Below are positions 60,162 to 64,000 of a DNA stretch of 64,000 bases, one piece after another. This DNA is from Methanooceanicella nereidis (GTDB lineage Archaea > Halobacteriota > Methanocellia > Methanocellales > Methanocellaceae). The position numbers and the translations under genes were made by a program. The notes beneath the pieces were generated by a model that saw nothing but the letters and a program-made list of their open reading frames with translations, did no database searches and had not been told where the DNA came from. The stretch spans positions 1-64,000 of the forward strand of contig NZ_PGCK01000005.1 in NCBI RefSeq assembly GCF_021023085.1, read 5' to 3'. Numbering within the stretch: position 1 is the first letter of the stretch; every line of letters begins with the position of its first letter.

Positions 60162-60739
60162 ACTTTTACCTCCTTGTTTATTGATTGATCATTATTTTCT
60201 GCAGGTTTACCATAGCCGAAATACGACCTGGCCCACCTTTTCTGAACTTTCTTTTCTGGATTATTCCAGAATTTTAGATCTTGTAGCAGTCTTAGCCAAT
60301 CAACACCGATCTCATGGCTGCCTGCAAGTTTTACACATTGCCTTATTCTGTAGGCGAGCTCTCCGCCGCCAGGCTTAAAACCGTCTACAATATCGAATTC
60401 ACTATCCAGCAATGCAGCCATACGGCTGTCAATGCTTTCTGATCCGGCCCGTTCTTTCAATCTTTTCATCGTCAACCCGAAATCGCCATCAAAATGATAC
60501 TTATTATGCCCGTAAAGTGTTGCGACGATGAAAAATACCTCTTCATTTGGAGAGTCTGCAATGCCATATGGAAGTATATTGTAGAAAGCCTTCATTGCCC
60601 CGCGGGATTCCGCTATTGTATTGCCTGCATTCCTTTTAAGGACGGCAAGATCGCCCCTGTCGACACTCGACAGCCTTTGAAGGAACTCCTCGTTTCTGTC
60701 TGGTTTTTGCTGTTCTTGTTTCTCGTAATAAGCTTTCAT
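60158..60739 (-). CDS. cse2: Cse2 (Cas11) small subunit of Cascade
   Basis: A 193-aa, mostly helical subunit (CasB). FLQRLSSVDRGDLAVLKRNA matches the conserved N-terminal helix, AFYNILPYGIADSPNEEVFF and HKYHFDGDFGLTMKRLKER the centre, and LLQDLKFWNNPEKKVQKRWA the end. Two copies stabilise the R-loop. It overlaps both neighbours by four bases. Confidence 0.93.
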   Translation of the reverse strand: MKAYYEKQEQQKPDRNEEFLQRLSSVDRGDLAVLKRNAGNTIAESRGAMKAFYNILPYGIADSPNEEVFFIVATLYGHNKYHFDGDFGLTMKRLKERAGSESIDSRMAALLDSEFDIVDGFKPGGGELAYRIRQCVKLAGSHEIGVDWLRLLQDLKFWNNPEKKVQKRWARSYFGYGKPAENNDQSINKEVKV

Positions 60740-62334
60740 GTTGACTCCTTCTTATTCCTCGATTTTTTACCGTCTTTTTTACTATCAGGATACAATGCAG
60801 CTCTGGTACGCGCCCTGAATTCATTCATGGCTTCGACCTGCCGCTTTAGTGATTCACCATCCGTATCAAGAGGACCTAACCCTTTCTCAAGAGCTTTTGT
60901 ACCCTCTTGTACCAGTATCTTTTTCCATTCATCTATCAGTTTAAAATAAGCTCCAGAGTCGTTTTCATCCTGTTTCGATAGTGTCGATAAAAATTCATTT
61001 TCGAACTGATCCTTCAATGATCTCCAGTAAGATGATTGGGCTGAAACGATGATATTATCAAATGCTTTATCGTTAGACTTGCCATTTCTTGGATAAGCCT
61101 TTTTCAGGGCTTGCCGGATATTATAAGATACATAATCGGCAAGGTCCATCCCATCCTGAATTAACCTTCCGGCATTATTCTTATCAAGGATCTCCCTGGC
61201 AATGTTAAGATCCTCATGATACCATTCATATATTTTCATCTTACCATCTGTCCGAATGCCGAAAACTTCAATCTGGAGTGGTTCTTCTTTTCGTATGATG
61301 CCAGTGTCTCCAAGTTGTTTGAATTGATTGATGACCGAGGGTCTTTCGTAGCTTATTTTTCCATCCTTGCCGGAATAATCTCCATGCTGTAATAGCATAA
61401 GCGGCCCGATATCTCTCCATAATTCTTTATTTGGGACGGGCCGTAATGGCCTAATACCTTCTTTCGTTTTAATGTAGGATACTTGTGGATCAGCCCAATA
61501 TCCAGGTTCAGGTGATTTTTGGCCCGGCCCCCAATTCATGTGTCGTACAAGTCCGGGCTGTTCGGCCCCGCTATATGTACATTTTCCTACTGATCCTTCA
61601 GGTATAAGTTGAATAATACGAGGTCTCCAGGTCAGGCCTCCCGGTATCGAGAATGTTTTCACATCTTTTATGGAATCAAGTTTATTTCCATTCTTCCATA
61701 CAACAGGCATATCGCCTATAGGCTTTATGAATGGCTGAACAACACAAACATTATAGACGATAGTTTCAAAGAGATTCCTTCCTTTGACTAAGACATACCA
61801 TGGAGGACTACCATTAATGCTTGGAGATAAACCGGCACCGCCAGCAGTCATGAATGGCGCTATCGTCACGAGCCCCTTTGCACACTGTTCATAAGAAAAG
61901 GCATGGTCTTCCCAATTTCCATGATGGAAATGCGTAACGTTTGTGCCGGCAGGAAGATGTTGCATTAACCTTGCTACCGGCTCCGGTGGTTTCTTTTTAA
62001 TGTCATTTATCGGTTCTTGCATAAATGGGTGTTTTTCATCAAAAATATCGAACCTGTCCCCCCATTCAGTGGCGTATAAATCTAATATTTCGTGGTCAAA
62101 ATATCCATTTTCAAGTATATCGGCAAGATCTTCCGTATCGCCAGGATTAAACGCATCCATAATAAATGCGATAAGTAAGCGATATATGCCAAACTCAATA
62201 GGAGGGGCGGGATCATAAATACATTTAAGATTATGCGACTCTTTCAGAGTACCCAGAATACCCATGTGCCTAATACTACCCGATTGATCAATGGAACCAA
62301 TCCATGGTTCTGTTAATAGATTATATGATGCCAA
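60736..62334 (-). CDS. cse1: Cse1 (Cas8e) PAM-recognition large subunit
   Basis: A 532-aa subunit (CasA) recognising the PAM and recruiting Cas3. The start MASYNLLTEPWIGSIDQSGS and HPFMQEPINDIKKKPPEPVA are typical; GGAGLSPSINGSPPWYVLVKG and GLTWRPRIIQLIPEG mark the middle. The C-terminal part is a four-helix bundle. A TTG start with GAGGTGAAAAT is used. It follows cas3 by 12 bases. Confidence 0.94.
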   Translation of the reverse strand: MASYNLLTEPWIGSIDQSGSIRHMGILGTLKESHNLKCIYDPAPPIEFGIYRLLIAFIMDAFNPGDTEDLADILENGYFDHEILDLYATEWGDRFDIFDEKHPFMQEPINDIKKKPPEPVARLMQHLPAGTNVTHFHHGNWEDHAFSYEQCAKGLVTIAPFMTAGGAGLSPSINGSPPWYVLVKGRNLFETIVYNVCVVQPFIKPIGDMPVVWKNGNKLDSIKDVKTFSIPGGLTWRPRIIQLIPEGSVGKCTYSGAEQPGLVRHMNWGPGQKSPEPGYWADPQVSYIKTKEGIRPLRPVPNKELWRDIGPLMLLQHGDYSGKDGKISYERPSVINQFKQLGDTGIIRKEEPLQIEVFGIRTDGKMKIYEWYHEDLNIAREILDKNNAGRLIQDGMDLADYVSYNIRQALKKAYPRNGKSNDKAFDNIIVSAQSSYWRSLKDQFENEFLSTLSKQDENDSGAYFKLIDEWKKILVQEGTKALEKGLGPLDTDGESLKRQVEAMNEFRARTRAALYPDSKKDGKKSRNKKEST

Positions 62335-62346
62335 ATTTTCACCTCT

Positions 62347-64000
62347 TCATAATTTTTCCATTCTCAGCCCATACTCGTCATCATTTGTTATTACAACACG
62401 ATCGCCATTCTTATTGACACCTTTCCACATCACGGAATTCATACATAATATGCTCAAACCTTTTAGCCACATAGGACCCTGTATTATCTGTTTATAACCA
62501 GGTTCAGCGTCATATTCATTGATCCAACTACAGGGTATGCTGGCCATTTTCAACATCAAACGCTTCATCATATCTTTAGAAGGAGCGTTCTTGCAATTAA
62601 TAAAATCCTCGAACTCGTCGTCATTCAGGATTAATAATCGGTTAGTATTATCGCCGAGACGTGTCTTTGCATAAAAGTAGGATCTGGTGCCAGTATCATC
62701 CTCATCAAAGGAAAATGCGCTTGACATCAACGCCAAACTGAATTCCTTTTTATTTGGATCTGTAATTAGATATGGCGAAGCTTTCCCTTTTTCACCATCT
62801 ATACTATGTCGCATATCGTCATAAGAGTCGGAAAGATCCTGGATTGTGATACCAGAAGATGATGGCATCATGTCCGGAGTATAAATTGAATATGCTTTCT
62901 CGACGAGCGTACGTATATCTGTCGGTATCAGAATATTATCTAAGGATCCAATGATGTCTAGCGTTCTCAAAAGTGTATACCTATGATAAATAACTTCAGA
63001 AGCCCCAAAATCAGGTTTTCCTTGGGCGGGAAGTAATATATGCAGCCTTGGTATCGTTCCAGTCGGTCTGTTTTTACGGTCGTGTCGATGAAGACGGCCT
63101 GCTCTTTGCAAGATAAGATCGATAGGTGCGATCTCAACGATCATCTCATCAAAATCTAGATCGAGGCTTTGCTCAACTACCTGTGTAGCAACCAGTATCG
63201 CTCTTTTAGGTCTCACAGTATAATCAGGATGACTTTCGATGAGCAAACTTCTTTTATCAAATAATTTAAGAGCTTTTTTCTCGATCACTCCCCTTATATC
63301 GGCCGTAAACCTTGAATGGAACAATAATAGTTCAACGCTATCGTCTTTTAAATTCTTCAGGGCTTCATAGACTTTCTGAGCAGCTTTAACGGTATTTAGT
63401 ATGATACATATGCAGCCGCCATTAGTAGACGATTCAAGAGCAAGTGACGCAATTTTATGGTATTCACCGATAAATCCGGGATGCTTTTCTAAACTAATGT
63501 TCATATGCTTAGATGACCCGGCAACTGCTTCTTCGATGATATTATTATTTTGGTCGACGTAAGTTACTAAAGGATAGCCCATAGTTGGCTGGAAAGTTCC
63601 AAGATTTTTTTGACCTTGGTTTATGAAAGAAGATAATAGTTCTTGCTTTTTATCAGAAGGCAATGTTGCTGACAAGAGAATGACAGGAATTTCAAGACAG
63701 GAGCACCACTTAAGCAATAGCCATAATATTGTGCTCATATATGCATCATAAGCATGGACTTCATCTATTATCAATACTTTATTTGATAACCCGAACAGTC
63801 TAAGGAAACCAAATTTAACGTTAAGTACACTCATTAGACTCTGATCGATTGTTCCTACAGAATACGGAGCCAGTAGGGCTCGTTTTGAAGGCTTGAACCA
63901 ATTCATTATTTCTATAGTATTATCGAATTCATCATCGTATTGCACATTTATTGGGGATACCTCGTCTATGACCCAGGACATTCCATGGACTAGATGTGGT
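62347..64000 (-). CDS. cas3: Cas3 helicase-nuclease, C-terminal part (cut by window edge)
   Basis: An open frame running off the window, with no stop before 64000. It contains the SF2 helicase part: GTIDQSLMSVLNVKFGFLRL, motif II VLIIDEVHAYDAYMS, motif III LLSATLPSD, VVEQSLDLDFDEMIVEI and motif VI LILQRAGRLHRHDRKNR, then the C-terminal domain. The HD nuclease and Walker A lie beyond the edge. Cas3 unwinds and degrades the target after Cascade binding. It is the first of the eight cas genes on this strand. Confidence 0.94.
   Translation of the reverse strand, partial: PHLVHGMSWVIDEVSPINVQYDDEFDNTIEIMNWFKPSKRALLAPYSVGTIDQSLMSVLNVKFGFLRLFGLSNKVLIIDEVHAYDAYMSTILWLLLKWCSCLEIPVILLSATLPSDKKQELLSSFINQGQKNLGTFQPTMGYPLVTYVDQNNNIIEEAVAGSSKHMNISLEKHPGFIGEYHKIASLALESSTNGGCICIILNTVKAAQKVYEALKNLKDDSVELLLFHSRFTADIRGVIEKKALKLFDKRSLLIESHPDYTVRPKRAILVATQVVEQSLDLDFDEMIVEIAPIDLILQRAGRLHRHDRKNRPTGTIPRLHILLPAQGKPDFGASEVIYHRYTLLRTLDIIGSLDNILIPTDIRTLVEKAYSIYTPDMMPSSSGITIQDLSDSYDDMRHSIDGEKGKASPYLITDPNKKEFSLALMSSAFSFDEDDTGTRSYFYAKTRLGDNTNRLLILNDDEFEDFINCKNAPSKDMMKRLMLKMASIPCSWINEYDAEPGYKQIIQGPMWLKGLSILCMNSVMWKGVNKNGDRVVITNDDEYGLRMEKL

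Overview
The window comes from a methanogenic archaeon, most likely of the Methanocellales/Methanosarcina side of the Euryarchaeota. This is inferred from gene content, not from a marker search. Archaeal indicators are a cupin-type phosphoglucose isomerase, archaeal leucyl-tRNA synthetase, archaeal 4-phosphopantoate--beta-alanine ligase, apgM-type phosphoglycerate mutase, DUF99, an Lhr-type helicase and class III signal peptide pilins. Start sites carry GGTGA/GGAGG Shine-Dalgarno motifs. A stand-alone short NifB and a protein made only of an NrpR-type regulatory domain suggest a methanogen.

Layout. 1-5.6 kb: thioredoxin-like lipoprotein, NAD synthase, DUF192, a Ca2+/Na+ antiporter-family protein, cupin PGI and a 42-aa zinc ribbon, with two large inverted-repeat regions between them. 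5.6-12.7 kb: a pilin region on the minus strand, with two small type IV pilins (one without a usable start codon) and a six-gene operon of pilin-like membrane-anchored surface proteins. 12.9-23.3 kb: a tautomerase, a wrecked PIG-V-like mannosyltransferase pseudogene, metallophosphoesterase/Lhr helicase, larE-larC (nickel-pincer cofactor enzymes; LarC lacks its second domain), a YqjD/YqjE-like membrane trio and a CoA-biosynthesis gene. 23.6-37.7 kb: leuS, a PAS histidine kinase, tRNA-Ala(GGC) with a broken partial copy 1.3 kb away, a C45-type amidase, stress and acetyltransferase genes, apgM and nifB. 37.9-53.5 kb: a proton-pumping pyrophosphatase, a B12/radical SAM protein, SppA, a second pilin-like cluster with PA14 and beta-rich domains, flavodoxin, dCMP deaminase, deoxyhypusine synthase, the NrpR-domain protein and a HesB/IscA protein. 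54.4-64.0 kb: a complete-looking type I-E CRISPR-Cas locus on the minus strand (cas3 cut by the window edge, then cse1-cse2-cas7-cas5-cas6e-cas1-cas2) followed by a 31-repeat array.

The most unusual structure is two families of long intergenic palindromes. Family 1 has three copies of about 510-536 bp, each nearly one perfect inverted repeat around a conserved core. Family 2 has four copies built on an ACCACAAAGG motif, one with six tandem units in each arm. Five of these seven lie between convergent genes. They encode nothing visible and could act as two-way terminators, insulators or mobile hairpin elements.

Several genes show decay: the PIG-V pseudogene (at least three frameshifts and a nonsense codon), an HNH gene with an in-frame TAA, a pilin without a canonical start, a rhodanese without its catalytic cysteine, LarC without LarC2 and a broken tRNA copy. 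The CRISPR array has an exact two-spacer duplication and almost no non-coding leader between cas2 and the first repeat.
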